DNA from: Thermodesulfovibrio thiophilus DSM 17215
GTDB taxonomy: Bacteria > Nitrospirota > Thermodesulfovibrionia > Thermodesulfovibrionales > Thermodesulfovibrionaceae
Assembly (NCBI RefSeq): GCF_000423865.1
Contig: NZ_AUIU01000016.1
Coordinates: 88,323 to 152,322, forward strand
Length of the DNA: 64,000 bases
Reading direction: 5' to 3'
A model generated the notes under the pieces. That model saw only the letters and a program-made list of their open reading frames with translations, did not search any database and had not been told where the DNA came from. Position 1 is the stretch's first letter. The number at the start of each line of letters is the position of its first letter. This document shows, piece after piece, positions 1 to 9,590 of this stretch. The position numbers and the translations under genes are program-made.

Positions 1-1
1 A

Positions 2-727
2 CTAGCGGATTTAACAAAAGCCCAATTTATTGCAACCGGACACTATGCAAGAATTTCAAAGGAGAATGACAATGTTTTTCTACTTAAAGGTGTTGATAAT
101 AAAAAAGACCAATCTTATTTTTTATATGGAATAGATAAATCACTGCTAAATCATATTATTTTTCCATTAGGACAGTATACAAAAGATGAAGTAAAAAAAA
201 TTGCCGAAACATTGGACCTTCCTTCAAAAGTGGCAGAGGAAAGCTTAGAAATATGTTTTTTAAGAGAAAAAAAATACTATGAGATGATGAAGGCCGCATC
301 TGGACCTATAATTGAAAAATCAACAGGTAAAACAGTTGGTCAGCATGGAGGAATTCATCTCTTTACAATTGGCCAGAGAAAGAGAATCGGTGTTTCAGTT
401 GGATATCCTGCCTATGTTGTTCAGATAGAACCATCTATAAATGCTGTTTACATTGCATCCAGAAAAGATGCCTATATGAGAGAGTTTTATGTTGACGATT
501 CTAACTGGCTTTGTGAACCAGCAGAAAATAAATTCAAATGTGAAGTAAAGATTCGTTATGCCATGAAACCAGAAAGAGCCAGTATTACTCTGATTAACAA
601 TCACCGGCTTAAAATAACCTTTGATAATCCTCAGTTTGCACCAACACCAGGACAGAGTGCTGTTTTTTATGAAGGTGAAAAAGTTCTCGGTGGAGGTGTG
701 ATTACGGAATTAGTGCAAGATTCTTAA
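2..727 (+). CDS. mnmA: tRNA-specific 2-thiouridylase MnmA, 5' end cut by window
   Basis: MnmA activates U34 of Lys, Glu and Gln tRNAs with ATP and transfers sulfur to give 2-thiouridine. The open frame runs from the first bases without a start, so the N-terminal PP-loop part lies outside the window. Visible family motifs are ATGHYAR (near base 35), KDQSYFLYGI (near 107) and the segment EICFL carrying the second catalytic cysteine (near 250). The central and C-terminal barrel domains follow and end with GGGVI. A TTG at 212 could be read as a start, but family motifs continue upstream of it, so it is internal. The tail overlaps the convergent argC tail by 26 bases. Confidence 0.93.
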   Translation, partial: LADLTKAQFIATGHYARISKENDNVFLLKGVDNKKDQSYFLYGIDKSLLNHIIFPLGQYTKDEVKKIAETLDLPSKVAEESLEICFLREKKYYEMMKAASGPIIEKSTGKTVGQHGGIHLFTIGQRKRIGVSVGYPAYVVQIEPSINAVYIASRKDAYMREFYVDDSNWLCEPAENKFKCEVKIRYAMKPERASITLINNHRLKITFDNPQFAPTPGQSAVFYEGEKVLGGGVITELVQDS

Positions 728-1742
728 GAGCTTTTGTTTCATCAATCCCAAACATGATATTCATGTTCTGCACCGCCTGTCCTGAAGCACCTTTTATAAG
801 GTTGTCTATTGCTGAGATAAGAATTAATCGCCTGGTTCTCTGATTAACCACCGCGGTTATGAAGCAGTAGTTTGTTCCCCTTACATATTTGATGGATGGA
901 AGCTGTCCATCAGTCATTATATGAATAAATGGTTCGTTTTGATAGAATTCTTTGAGAATATCGATTGCATCAGAAGTCTTCAAACTTTTTTTCAGCTTTG
1001 CATAAATTGTTGATAAAATTCCACGATTCAAAGGAAGCAGATGTGTTGTAAAATCAATAGTTAAAGGTTTAGCTACTATACTGCTTAATTCCTGCTCGAT
1101 CTCAGGAGTATGCCTGTGCTTTGCTATATTATAGGCTCTGAAGTCCTCGTTTACCTCACAAAAACTAATACTGATATCAGCCTTTCTTCCTGATCCAGAC
1201 ACTCCTGATTTTGAGTCTGCAACAATTGTGTCTGGTTCAATCAATCCTGCTTTTAAAAAAGGATAAAGCGGAAGAATTACACTTGTTGGATAACATCCAG
1301 GATTAGCTATGAGCTGAGCTTTTTTAATCTGCTCTCTGTATATCTCGGACAATCCATATACTGCTTTTTCAAGCAATTCCGGATATAAATGTTGAGTTTT
1401 ATACCATGTTTCATATACTGATGCATCTTTAATTCTGAAATCAGCAGAGAGATCTATTATTTTTCTTCCAGCATCCATAAGAGCAGATGCCACTTCCTGG
1501 GATTTTCCATGTGGAAGAGCAAGAAAATAAACATCAGCTCTATTTCTGATTTCTTCAAGCTTGAGATTTTCAAATTCAAGGTTTTTATAAATAAAAAAAG
1601 CAGGGAAAAGTTCATTCACAGCTACCCCTGCTGATTTTTCTGAAGTAACACCAACTATTTCAACATCATCATGCCCTGCAAGAATTCGTAAGAGCTCGCT
1701 TCCAGTATAACCACTTCCACCACATATAAAAACTCTGAGCAT
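702..1742 (-). CDS. argC: N-acetyl-gamma-glutamyl-phosphate reductase
   Basis: Third step of arginine synthesis: NADPH-dependent reduction of N-acetylglutamyl phosphate to the semialdehyde. The Rossmann motif GGSGYTGS is at residues 8-15 and the catalytic cysteine is in NPGCYPTS (C150). The length of 346 residues is normal for the family. It follows rpsI after one base and so probably belongs to a rplM-rpsI-argC transcript. A second arginine gene, argH, lies about 2 kb away in the same orientation but in a separate group. Confidence 0.97.
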   Translation of the reverse strand: MLRVFICGGSGYTGSELLRILAGHDDVEIVGVTSEKSAGVAVNELFPAFFIYKNLEFENLKLEEIRNRADVYFLALPHGKSQEVASALMDAGRKIIDLSADFRIKDASVYETWYKTQHLYPELLEKAVYGLSEIYREQIKKAQLIANPGCYPTSVILPLYPFLKAGLIEPDTIVADSKSGVSGSGRKADISISFCEVNEDFRAYNIAKHRHTPEIEQELSSIVAKPLTIDFTTHLLPLNRGILSTIYAKLKKSLKTSDAIDILKEFYQNEPFIHIMTDGQLPSIKYVRGTNYCFITAVVNQRTRRLILISAIDNLIKGASGQAVQNMNIMFGIDETKALKNLALIP

Positions 1743-1743
1743 T

Positions 1744-2136
1744 TTATCTCTTTGAGAACTGAAATCTCTTTCTTGCCTTTGGCTGTCCGTATTTCTTTCT
1801 TTCTACTTCTCTTGGATCTCTTGTAAGAAGTCCTTCTTTTTTAAGTTTAGGTTTGACATCTGGATTAAGACTGACCAGAGCTCTTGCAATTCCATGCCTT
1901 ATTGCTCCTGCCTGACCACTCAACCCACCTCCATCCACATTGACAATTGCATCATATTTGCCTGTTACTCCTGCCACATGAAAAGGCTGATAAAGAAGCA
2001 TTCTTAAAGTTTCTCTCTGGAAATACTCCTCAATGGGTTTATCATTTACTGTAATTTTTCCAGAGCCAGGCACCAAAATAACTCTTGCAACTGACCTTTT
2101 TCTTCTTCCAGTAGCCAAATTATCAATTGAAGCCAT
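1744..2136 (-). CDS. rpsI: 30S ribosomal protein S9
   Basis: S9 sits in the head of the small ribosomal subunit, and its C-terminal tail reaches the P-site tRNA. The N-terminal [10 protein letters not shown] motif, the central [19 protein letters not shown] motif and the basic C-terminus ending KRFQFSKR identify it. At 130 residues it has the usual length. It lies 17 bases downstream of rplM, the near-universal bacterial arrangement. Confidence 0.98.
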   Translation of the reverse strand: MASIDNLATGRRKRSVARVILVPGSGKITVNDKPIEEYFQRETLRMLLYQPFHVAGVTGKYDAIVNVDGGGLSGQAGAIRHGIARALVSLNPDVKPKLKKEGLLTRDPREVERKKYGQPKARKRFQFSKR

Positions 2137-2153
2137 AATTTTTCACCTCAAAT

Positions 2154-2585
2154 CTAACTTATTTTAAGAGGCTCGGGTTTTTGAGCTTTATGAGGATGCT
2201 CTGAGCCTCTGTAAACTTTTAATTTTTTAATCATTTTCCTGCCCAGTCTTGTTTTGGGAAGCATGCCCCATACAGCATCAACAATCACTTCTTCAGGTTC
2301 TTTTGCCAATCTGTCTTTAAGAGTTTCAGATTTAAGACTACCAATATATCCTGTATGATGATAGTAAACCTTATCAGTAAGTTTTTTACCTGTTATTTTG
2401 ACCTTTTCAGCATTAATAACAACAACAAAATCTCCATCATCCACGTTTGGAGTATAAGTTGGTTTGTTTTTCCCCATTAAAATTTTTGCAATTCTTGATG
2501 CAAATCTTCCAAGCGTCTGTCCATCAGCATCAAAAACATACCATTTTCTATCAACTTCTTCTTTCTTTACAAATGCTGTCCTCAT
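2154..2585 (-). CDS. rplM: 50S ribosomal protein L13
   Basis: L13 is an early-assembling protein of the large subunit. Recognisable features are [22 protein letters not shown], the motif [16 protein letters not shown], and HHTGYIG followed by [13 protein letters not shown]. The length of 143 residues is typical. It is the first gene of the rplM-rpsI-argC group. A GAGGTGATG stretch just upstream of the start supplies the ribosome binding site. Confidence 0.98.
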   Translation of the reverse strand: MRTAFVKKEEVDRKWYVFDADGQTLGRFASRIAKILMGKNKPTYTPNVDDGDFVVVINAEKVKITGKKLTDKVYYHHTGYIGSLKSETLKDRLAKEPEEVIVDAVWGMLPKTRLGRKMIKKLKVYRGSEHPHKAQKPEPLKIS

Positions 2586-2630
2586 TTTTATTCATCACCT
2601 CAAAAGAATTTTTATCAGCATTAAAAATAT

Positions 2631-2660
2631 AAATTACCTTAAAAAGGACCAATTTGTCAA
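2631..2660 (-). promoter_or_regulatory. Candidate sigma-70 promoter of rplM-rpsI-argC
   Basis: A perfect -35 TTGACA lies at 2660-2655. An 18-base spacer leads to a weak -10 TAATTT at 2636-2631. This leaves about a 40-base leader before the rplM start at 2585. The -35 is convincing; the exact -10 is uncertain. Confidence 0.45.
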
Positions 2661-2734
2661 TTAAGCATATTTCCCGGCATTGTTAACATTTATATTTAAA
2701 CTCAAAAACCTGCACACTATCTTCATTAGGTTTT

Positions 2735-2764
2735 TTGGAATTTTAATTTGGTTTTTGCTATAAT
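2735..2764 (+). promoter_or_regulatory. Promoter of tRNA-Arg
   Basis: A -35-like TTGGAA (2735-2740), an 18-base spacer and an extended -10 TGC-TATAAT (2757-2764) end seven bases before the first base of the tRNA. The spacing fits initiation at or just before the mature 5' end. Confidence 0.65.
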
Positions 2765-2771
2765 TTTTTTA

Positions 2772-2845
2772 GCCCCCTTAGCTCAGTAGGATAGAGCACA
2801 GGTTTCCTAAACCTGGTGTCGCAGGTTCGATTCCTGCAGGGGGTA
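2772..2845 (+). tRNA. tRNA-Arg (anticodon CCT)
   Basis: The 74-base cloverleaf folds cleanly. The acceptor is GCCCCCT/AGGGGGT (the first pair is G-U), the D stem is GCTC/GAGC, and the anticodon stem CAGGT/ACCTG encloses loop TTCCTAA, giving CCT, which reads AGG. The T arm is GCAGG-TTCGATT-CCTGC and the discriminator is A. CCA is not encoded; TATA follows. Confidence 0.95.
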
Positions 2846-2867
2846 TATAATCAATATGTTAAAAAAT

Positions 2868-3830
2868 TTACCTAACATCAATCACCACTCCCTGGGTTTC
2901 AAAAGCAGGACCGACAACGGTTATCTTATATTTAAGATTGATTTCTTCATTATCAAGCCTCTTATAATCCGAATCAAAAAAGAGAGGAATGAGACTTTCA
3001 CCAATTAATACAAAACCTCTCTCACTCATTCTGTAAATTCTGTATGCTTTAATCCATTTTTCCGGAATTTCTTTCCAAGAAATATAGACTCCATTTTCAT
3101 TGACTGTCCAAAAAATCTCCTGTGGTTCAGAAGGAATAAATTCTTCAAGAGGAATGGTTATTTCAGTTCCTTGCCCTTCTATGTAAGTAGATTCTGTGGA
3201 TACATAAGGGGTAACAAAATAAGTCAGAAATGTTAATGCGTAAGATTTAAACATTGAAGAGCTCATTTCATCAAGAAAAAAGCTTTTATCAGTTGAACCT
3301 TTTTTTATTTTTTCTTTAGTTGCTGAAATTCTGTAAATGTTAAACATCAATGAGTCTGAATCTTTATGTTTAGAATCATCAGAAAATTGCGCTTCATTTT
3401 GAAGATTCCAGGAAAGTAACACTCCATCAGGTGTTATTTGATAATTCAGCCTTTCAATTTCAGGTAGTTTTTTCGCTGCTATCATATTTTCAACTGGATC
3501 ACTGTAAATGCCTTTCTTATTTACGGCAAAAATGCGATATTTATATGTCTGCCCAAAAGTGAAATCTTTATCTTCATAAGAACTTACGTCAGTCTCTAAA
3601 AAACCCAGAGATTTTTTCTGCCCATCACTTTCTCGTTCCAAAAGAAAACTGCTTATTTTCAGTTTATTTTTTTCAGGATAACTCCATGAAACCACAATTT
3701 TATCAGTAAAAGCTGACAGCTTGAGTTCTCTAACCGGCGATGGCTGAAGATAGTCTTCAAGTGTTGGATCCATTTTTTTCCCACAGCCTGCAATAAGAAA
3801 CAAAATAAGAAAAAATATAAATGCTCTCAC
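2868..3830 (-). CDS. Lipoprotein with fibronectin type III-like domains
   Basis: The 320-residue protein starts with a signal peptide ending in a lipobox (LIAGC, Cys at residue 16), so it is probably lipidated and anchored to a membrane. Two beta-sandwich repeats resembling fibronectin type III can be seen. The first (about residues 35-115) contains KIVVSWSYPEK and YKYRIFAVNKKG; the second (about 235-320) contains GVYISWKEIPEKWIKAYRIYR. No catalytic motif is visible. Its first codon overlaps the argH stop, so the two are probably co-transcribed and coupled, although no functional link to arginine synthesis is apparent. The function is unknown. Confidence 0.75.
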   Translation of the reverse strand: MRAFIFFLILFLIAGCGKKMDPTLEDYLQPSPVRELKLSAFTDKIVVSWSYPEKNKLKISSFLLERESDGQKKSLGFLETDVSSYEDKDFTFGQTYKYRIFAVNKKGIYSDPVENMIAAKKLPEIERLNYQITPDGVLLSWNLQNEAQFSDDSKHKDSDSLMFNIYRISATKEKIKKGSTDKSFFLDEMSSSMFKSYALTFLTYFVTPYVSTESTYIEGQGTEITIPLEEFIPSEPQEIFWTVNENGVYISWKEIPEKWIKAYRIYRMSERGFVLIGESLIPLFFDSDYKRLDNEEINLKYKITVVGPAFETQGVVIDVR

Positions 3831-5206
3831 TATAATCCTGCTGTTTTTTTCAAAAGTTTTATCTGCTGTATTAACATCTGTTTTGAAGTGCTTCCATATG
3901 ATTTTTTTGCTTCAATTGAACCACTTGCTGTAAGAATATTATAGACATCTTCTTCAATTTTATCGGAAAATTCTTTAAACTCTTTTATTTTCATTTCAGA
4001 AAGTTTTTTACCATGTTCAATACAGTGAAGAACGATCTTTCCTGTAATTTCATGAGCAAGCCTGAACGGTATTCCCTTTCGTACAAGGTATTCTGCGAGG
4101 TCTGTTGCAGTTGTGAATCCATCTTCTGCAGAGGATTCCAATTTTTCTCTATGAAATTTAATCTCAGGAAGCATCTCATTAATAATCCTGAGACTCAAGT
4201 TTACTGTGTCAATTGTGTCAAAAACAGGTTCCTTATCCTCCTGCATATCTCTGTTATATGCAAGTGGAAGTGCCTTCATTGTTGTAAGAAGTGAAATGAG
4301 GTTTCCATAGACTCGTCCTGTTTTCCCTCTTATTAACTCAGCAGGATCGGGATTTTTTTTCTGAGGCATCATGCTCGAGCCTGTTGTGAATCTATCAGGA
4401 AGCTCTATAAACTTGAACTCATCTGTTGACCATATAATCAGTTCTTCACAAAGTCTGCTTAGATGCATCATAACTACAGAACCTGCATATAAAACATCAA
4501 GAACAAAATCTCTATCAGATACAGCATCCATGCTGTTTGGAATCACTCCTTCAAATCCAAGTTCTCTTGCGGTAAACTCCCTGTCAATTGGTAAAGAACT
4601 TCCTGCAATGGCACATGCACCAAGAGGACACTGGTTGATCCTTTTTAAGCTCTCTTTAAATCGTTCGAGGTCTCTTTTTAACATCCATGCATAAGCTAAG
4701 AGATGATGTCCAAGAAGCACAGGTTGGGCTTTTTGCATATGAGTATATCCCGGCATTAATGTATCAATATTCTTTTCAGCAAGACTAATCAATGTTTTCT
4801 GTAAAGCATGTATTAACTCAACTATTTCAGATACTTCTTTCCGAAGATAAAGCCTTAAATCCGTAGCAACCTGGTCATTTCTTGAGCGGGCGGTGTGAAG
4901 TTTTGCGCCAGTAGCGCCAATTTTATCAATAAGTGCTCTTTCAATGTTCATATGAACATCTTCAAGCTCTGTTCTGAATACAAATCTTCCTTCTTCAATT
5001 TCTTTTGATATCTCCTGAAGACCCTCGATTAATTGATTTAGCTCTTTATCATCAATGATGCCCTGTTTGTGCAGCATCTTTGCATGTGCAATGCTGCCTT
5101 CAATATCCTCTTTCCAGAGTCTCCTGTCAAAAGAAACTGATTCAGAGAATTCTTCAAGGATTTTCGCTGTCTTATCTTTGAACCTTCCACCCCAGGGTTT
5201 TTTCAT
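3830..5206 (-). CDS. argH: Argininosuccinate lyase
   Basis: Last step of arginine synthesis: cleavage of argininosuccinate to arginine and fumarate. It belongs to the fumarase/aspartase superfamily. The signature GSSMMPQKKNPD is at residues 276-287, the conserved TARSRNDQVATD at 105-116 and PGYTHMQ at 152-158. The length of 458 residues is normal. Its start overlaps the stop of the upstream EF-G-like gene by four bases, so the two are translationally coupled. The downstream lipoprotein overlaps its stop. Confidence 0.97.
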   Translation of the reverse strand: MKKPWGGRFKDKTAKILEEFSESVSFDRRLWKEDIEGSIAHAKMLHKQGIIDDKELNQLIEGLQEISKEIEEGRFVFRTELEDVHMNIERALIDKIGATGAKLHTARSRNDQVATDLRLYLRKEVSEIVELIHALQKTLISLAEKNIDTLMPGYTHMQKAQPVLLGHHLLAYAWMLKRDLERFKESLKRINQCPLGACAIAGSSLPIDREFTARELGFEGVIPNSMDAVSDRDFVLDVLYAGSVVMMHLSRLCEELIIWSTDEFKFIELPDRFTTGSSMMPQKKNPDPAELIRGKTGRVYGNLISLLTTMKALPLAYNRDMQEDKEPVFDTIDTVNLSLRIINEMLPEIKFHREKLESSAEDGFTTATDLAEYLVRKGIPFRLAHEITGKIVLHCIEHGKKLSEMKIKEFKEFSDKIEEDVYNILTASGSIEAKKSYGSTSKQMLIQQIKLLKKTAGL

Positions 5207-7299
5207 TCTTCTACCTTTGCCTGACGCTCTTTCTGTCTCTGCTCGATTATTTTCTGTGCTATATGTGATGGAACTTCTTCATAGTGGGAAAATTCCATTG
5301 AGTATATTCCTCTTCCCGATGTCATACTGTGAAGCTGATTTGCATATGTGAGCATCTCTGCCATAGGAATAAGAGCGATTATCTTTTGATTACCTCCTGC
5401 CTGAGGTTCCACTCCCTGAACTTTACCTCTTCTTGCATTGAGGTCTCCTATTACTGTTCCAAGCGTTTCATCTGGAACAATAATTTCTGCCTTCATGATT
5501 GGTTCAAGCAATACAGGTTTTGCATCCATAAATGCTTTTTTCAAAGCCATGGAACCTGCTATCTTAAATGCCATCTCTGATGAATCAACAGGATGGTAAG
5601 AACCATCATAAAGTGTGACTTTCAAATCTATTATAGGATAGTATGCAAGGATTCCCTCTTTCATTGTTTCAAGAATTCCTTTCTCAACAGCCGGACGATA
5701 CTGCTGTGGAATTACACCTCCAACTATCTTATCCACAAATTGATATCCTTCACCTCTTGGAAGTGGCTCTATTTCTATCCAACAGTCTCCATACTGACCT
5801 CTTCCGCCTGACTGTTTTTTGTATTTACCCTGTGCCCTGGCAGTCGCCCTTATTGTTTCTCTGTATGGAACCTTGGGTGCCATGAGATTCACTTCAACAC
5901 CGAACTTTCTCTTTAGTTTTTCAAGTGCAACTTCTATATGAACCTGTCCCATTCCGCTTAAAATCATATCTTTTGATTCCTCATCTCTTACAAACTTAAG
6001 AGTTGGATCTTCTTCAAGGAGTTTATGAAGTCCTGCACTTACTTTTTCTTCATCTCCTCTTGTTTTTGGTGCAATTGCAAAGGATATAATAGGCTCTGTA
6101 AATCTGACTTCAGAAAGCATTATGGGATTATTTTCATCACAGAGTGTATGCCCTGTTAATGTATCTTTAAGTTTAACAGTTGCGACAATCTCTCCAGGTC
6201 CGGCTTTCTGACATGGATTAAGAGTCTTGCCCATTACATAATAAATCTGTCCGATTCTCTCCTTTGTTCCTGTATTTGGATTTAAAACATTAGAATCAGC
6301 CTTAAGCACACCGGAGAATATTCTTATATAAGAAATTTTGCCAGTAAAAGGGTCAACTAAAGTTTTAAAAACATATCCTGTAAAAGGCTCTGACTCATCT
6401 GGTTGTCTTATAGCTTCTTTTGCATCTCTGGGATTTATTCCCTTTATTGGATAAATATTAGCTCTCTCTTTGGGATCTGGAAGTGTTAGTATTATACTGT
6501 CAAGTAATGCATCAACTCCTATCCCAAGCAATGCTGATCCTGCCAAAACAGGAATGAATCTTCTTGCAATGGATGCATCGTGCAATCCTTTTATTAACTC
6601 TTCCTCTGTCAATTCCTGACCTTCCAGATACTTTTCAAGAAGGCTGTCATCAAGCTCTGCAATCTTTTCGACAAACTTTTTCCTGTATTCTTCAACTCTG
6701 GCAGTTAATTCATCCGGAATTGGCGCTTCTTTTATAGATTTTCCATCCTGTAGTATCGCTCTTAAAGAAATTAAATCAACAATGCCTTTTAAATTATCTC
6801 CTTCTCCAATTGGCAGGGTTAAAGGAATTGCTTCCTGTCCGAAAACTTTTTCAATTTCCGCCACTGCTCTATCAAAGGATGAATTCTCTTTATCAAGTTT
6901 GTTCACAAAGACAACTCTTGGAAGATCATAATCATCACAATATTTCCAGATTCTTTCTGTTTCAGCCTTAACACCAGAAAGAGCACTTACTATAACAACA
7001 GCGCCATCCACAACTCTGAGAGCATTTTTCGTATCTTCAAGAAAGTTAACAAAACCGGGGGTGTCTATGATGTTAATTCTGTAATCTTTATAATCACAGT
7101 AAGCTACCTTGCAGCTCAGAGTCATATTTCTTGAAAGTTCTTCTGGCTCATAATCAATTACTTTTCCAGATGTCTCGCCTGTAACAACTCTGTCAATCTG
7201 TCCTGTTTTAAAAAGTATCTGTTCTGCAAGTTTTGTATTACCTGCACCTGCATGGGCAACAATTGCAATGTTTCTGATTTTTGTGATATCTCTACTCAT
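5203..7299 (-). CDS. EF-G-like translation GTPase paralog with altered P-loop
   Basis: The protein has the full EF-G layout: GTPase domain (about 1-270), domain II (about 300-390) and domains III-V to residue 698. The C-terminal part YDGSYHPVDSSEMAFKIAG is typical of the family. G3 (DTPGF) and G4 (NKLD) are intact. The G1 loop reads HAGAGNTKL, so the invariant P-loop lysine is Asn21. The G2 region reads RNMTLS instead of RGITI. These features match the EF-G-like/EF-G2 paralog group rather than the canonical EF-G of the str operon. A ribosomal or ribosome-rescue role is plausible, and GTP hydrolysis may be impaired. An AGGAGGG Shine-Dalgarno precedes the ATG. It lies upstream of argH on the same strand and overlaps it. 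Confidence 0.85.
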   Translation of the reverse strand: MSRDITKIRNIAIVAHAGAGNTKLAEQILFKTGQIDRVVTGETSGKVIDYEPEELSRNMTLSCKVAYCDYKDYRINIIDTPGFVNFLEDTKNALRVVDGAVVIVSALSGVKAETERIWKYCDDYDLPRVVFVNKLDKENSSFDRAVAEIEKVFGQEAIPLTLPIGEGDNLKGIVDLISLRAILQDGKSIKEAPIPDELTARVEEYRKKFVEKIAELDDSLLEKYLEGQELTEEELIKGLHDASIARRFIPVLAGSALLGIGVDALLDSIILTLPDPKERANIYPIKGINPRDAKEAIRQPDESEPFTGYVFKTLVDPFTGKISYIRIFSGVLKADSNVLNPNTGTKERIGQIYYVMGKTLNPCQKAGPGEIVATVKLKDTLTGHTLCDENNPIMLSEVRFTEPIISFAIAPKTRGDEEKVSAGLHKLLEEDPTLKFVRDEESKDMILSGMGQVHIEVALEKLKRKFGVEVNLMAPKVPYRETIRATARAQGKYKKQSGGRGQYGDCWIEIEPLPRGEGYQFVDKIVGGVIPQQYRPAVEKGILETMKEGILAYYPIIDLKVTLYDGSYHPVDSSEMAFKIAGSMALKKAFMDAKPVLLEPIMKAEIIVPDETLGTVIGDLNARRGKVQGVEPQAGGNQKIIALIPMAEMLTYANQLHSMTSGRGIYSMEFSHYEEVPSHIAQKIIEQRQKERQAKVEE

Positions 7300-7395
7300 A
7301 AAACCCTCCTCGATTTATAGATTCTTTAAGTCAAATTTTTCTAAATCTATTCTGTCATTAGTTTATTATTAATACCAAACATGAATAGGTTAAAA

Positions 7396-8688
7396 TCACT
7401 CAAAAACTCTTTTATAGATATATTCAATATTTCTTGTGTAGTAGTTTAAATCAAAAATATCCTTTATTTCATCTTCACCAAGATATTTTTTTACTACTTT
7501 ATCTTTTAATAACAGATCCATAAAAGATCTGCCTTCCTTCCAGCTCTGCATAGCATTTGATTGAACGATTTTATATGCTTCTTCACGAGTAAGACCCTTA
7601 TCAACAAGAGCAAGCAACACTCTTTGAGAGTTGTATAATCCATAACTCAGATTGATATTTCTTAACATCCTTTCAGGATAAACTCTTAAATCCTTGATTA
7701 TCCCATACAGTCTGGTTAGCATATAATCAACAAGAATACAGTTATCTGGAATAATCACTCTTTCAACAGAGGAATGAGAGATATCCCTGTCATGCCATAA
7801 TGCAATGTTCTCAAAGCTTGCAAATGCATTACTACGAACAAGCCTTGCAAGTCCGCACAGATTCTCACATCCCACAGGGTTTCTTTTATGAGGCATGGCA
7901 GATGATCCTTTCTGTCCTTCAGTGAATGGTTCTTCTGCTTCAAAAACTTCAGTTCTCTGGAGATGCCTTATTTCCAGTGCAACCTTTTCCACTAATGCTG
8001 CAATCAAGGCAAGAACACTTAAAAACTCAGCATGTCTGTCTCTCTGTACAACCTGAGTTGCCACTGGTTCAGGTTTTAAATTCAGTTTACGAAGCGCAAT
8101 GTCTTCAATTTCTGGAGGTATATTGGAAAATGTTCCAACAGCTCCTGAAATTTTTCCAATACTTATTCTATCGATTGCCGATTGAATTCTTTCAATGTTT
8201 CTGCTGGTTTCCTCATACCAGAGAGCAAATCTCAAACCAAATGATGTTGGCTCTGCATGAACACCATGACTCCTACCCATGCAAACAGTATCTTTATATT
8301 GGAAAGCCTTTTTTTTGAAGATTTCTTTAAGTTTAATAAGATCCTTGAGTATAAGATCTGATGCCTCTTTTATCTGCAAAGCCAGTGCTGTATCAACAAC
8401 ATCAGAAGACGTAAGTCCCATATGAATGTATCTTGATACCGGACCAACACTTTCAGCAACAGATGTAAGAAAGGCAATTACATCGTGTTTTACAGTTTTT
8501 TCGATCTCATCAATTCGTTGAATGTCAAAACTGGCTTTTTGTTTGATTTGCCTTAAAGCATCTGTTGGAATTTTACCAAGCTCAGCCCATGCCTCACAGA
8601 CAGCAATCTCGACTTCAAGCCATTTTCTGAATTTGTTCTCCATGCTCCATATCTGTCCCATCTCTTTTCTTGTATACCTCGTAATCAT
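7396..8688 (-). CDS. purB: Adenylosuccinate lyase
   Basis: PurB acts twice in purine synthesis: it releases fumarate from SAICAR and from adenylosuccinate. The fumarase-superfamily signature SSAMPHKRNP is at residues 262-271. The motif TSSDVVDTA lies at 93-101 and GRSHGVHAEPTSFG at 138-151, with His141 a likely catalytic base. The length of 430 residues is normal. The start codon overlaps the truB stop (8685-8688), so it is coupled to the lptD-truB-purB run. Confidence 0.97.
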   Translation of the reverse strand: MITRYTRKEMGQIWSMENKFRKWLEVEIAVCEAWAELGKIPTDALRQIKQKASFDIQRIDEIEKTVKHDVIAFLTSVAESVGPVSRYIHMGLTSSDVVDTALALQIKEASDLILKDLIKLKEIFKKKAFQYKDTVCMGRSHGVHAEPTSFGLRFALWYEETSRNIERIQSAIDRISIGKISGAVGTFSNIPPEIEDIALRKLNLKPEPVATQVVQRDRHAEFLSVLALIAALVEKVALEIRHLQRTEVFEAEEPFTEGQKGSSAMPHKRNPVGCENLCGLARLVRSNAFASFENIALWHDRDISHSSVERVIIPDNCILVDYMLTRLYGIIKDLRVYPERMLRNINLSYGLYNSQRVLLALVDKGLTREEAYKIVQSNAMQSWKEGRSFMDLLLKDKVVKKYLGEDEIKDIFDLNYYTRNIEYIYKRVFE

Positions 8689-9590
8689 TGATTGGCCTCC
8701 CGTATGATTCTTTCAGGTTTTATTATTATGCCATTACTGAGTCCTATTCCTAATATTCTACCGATTTTATCTTTTATTTTTACATAGCCAGCAGGTAAAA
8801 TCCCGCTTGTTATTTTAATAAAATTTCCATTTAAAAATTTGCTCGCAAATGCATCCTGTATTGTAAGCGAAGGAAGAAAATACAATGCCTCATCTATGGT
8901 TAAAATGCTTTTCAAAAAATGAGAAGAGTTCCTACTATGCTCAGATGAACAAAATAATCGCAACTGCTCTAAATTAATTGAATTTTCTATTTTGAACTCT
9001 CCAATTCGTGTACGTACAAGCTCCACAATATGCGCTCCCACTCCTACATCAATTCCTATATCATAGCAAAGAGATCTTACATATGTTCCTTTACCACATA
9101 TCACTCTGAACGTAACAAAAGGTGGCTGAAACTTCTCTACTGTTATTGATTTAATGAAAATTCTCTTGGGTTTTCTTTCGACCTCTACACCTTTCCTTGC
9201 AAACTTATGCAGAGGACTGCCATTCACTTTTACGGCTGAATACATTGGAGGGATCTGCATTATTTCACCGATGTATTTTTCTATTATTTTTTCAATATCT
9301 CTCCTATTAAGATCAAATTTTTCCACCACTCTGGTTATTTTCCCTTCAGCATCATAACTATCTGTCACCACACCAAACCTTGCTTTAAATACATACTCTT
9401 TTTCAAGATCCATAAGCATTGAAGTTATCTTTGTGGCTTCATTTAGACAGACAAGCAGTACTCCTGTTGCCATTGGATCAAGTGTACCAGAATGGCCGGC
9501 TTTTTTAATTTTTAGAATTCTTCTTACCTCAGTTACCGCATTCTGACTTGTAATACTTTTTGGTTTATCAAGAATTAAAACTGCGTTCAT
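8685..9590 (-). CDS. truB: tRNA pseudouridine-55 synthase
   Basis: TruB isomerises U55 in the T loop of tRNAs. The catalytic aspartate is D38 in GTLDPMATG. Later motifs include IPPMYSAVKVNG (about 116-127) and GTYVRSLCYDIG. A C-terminal extension of about 60 residues resembles a PUA domain. The gene overlaps its neighbours by four bases on each side (lptD upstream, purB downstream), which indicates tight translational coupling. Confidence 0.96.
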   Translation of the reverse strand: MNAVLILDKPKSITSQNAVTEVRRILKIKKAGHSGTLDPMATGVLLVCLNEATKITSMLMDLEKEYVFKARFGVVTDSYDAEGKITRVVEKFDLNRRDIEKIIEKYIGEIMQIPPMYSAVKVNGSPLHKFARKGVEVERKPKRIFIKSITVEKFQPPFVTFRVICGKGTYVRSLCYDIGIDVGVGAHIVELVRTRIGEFKIENSINLEQLRLFCSSEHSRNSSHFLKSILTIDEALYFLPSLTIQDAFASKFLNGNFIKITSGILPAGYVKIKDKIGRILGIGLSNGIIIKPERIIREANQ

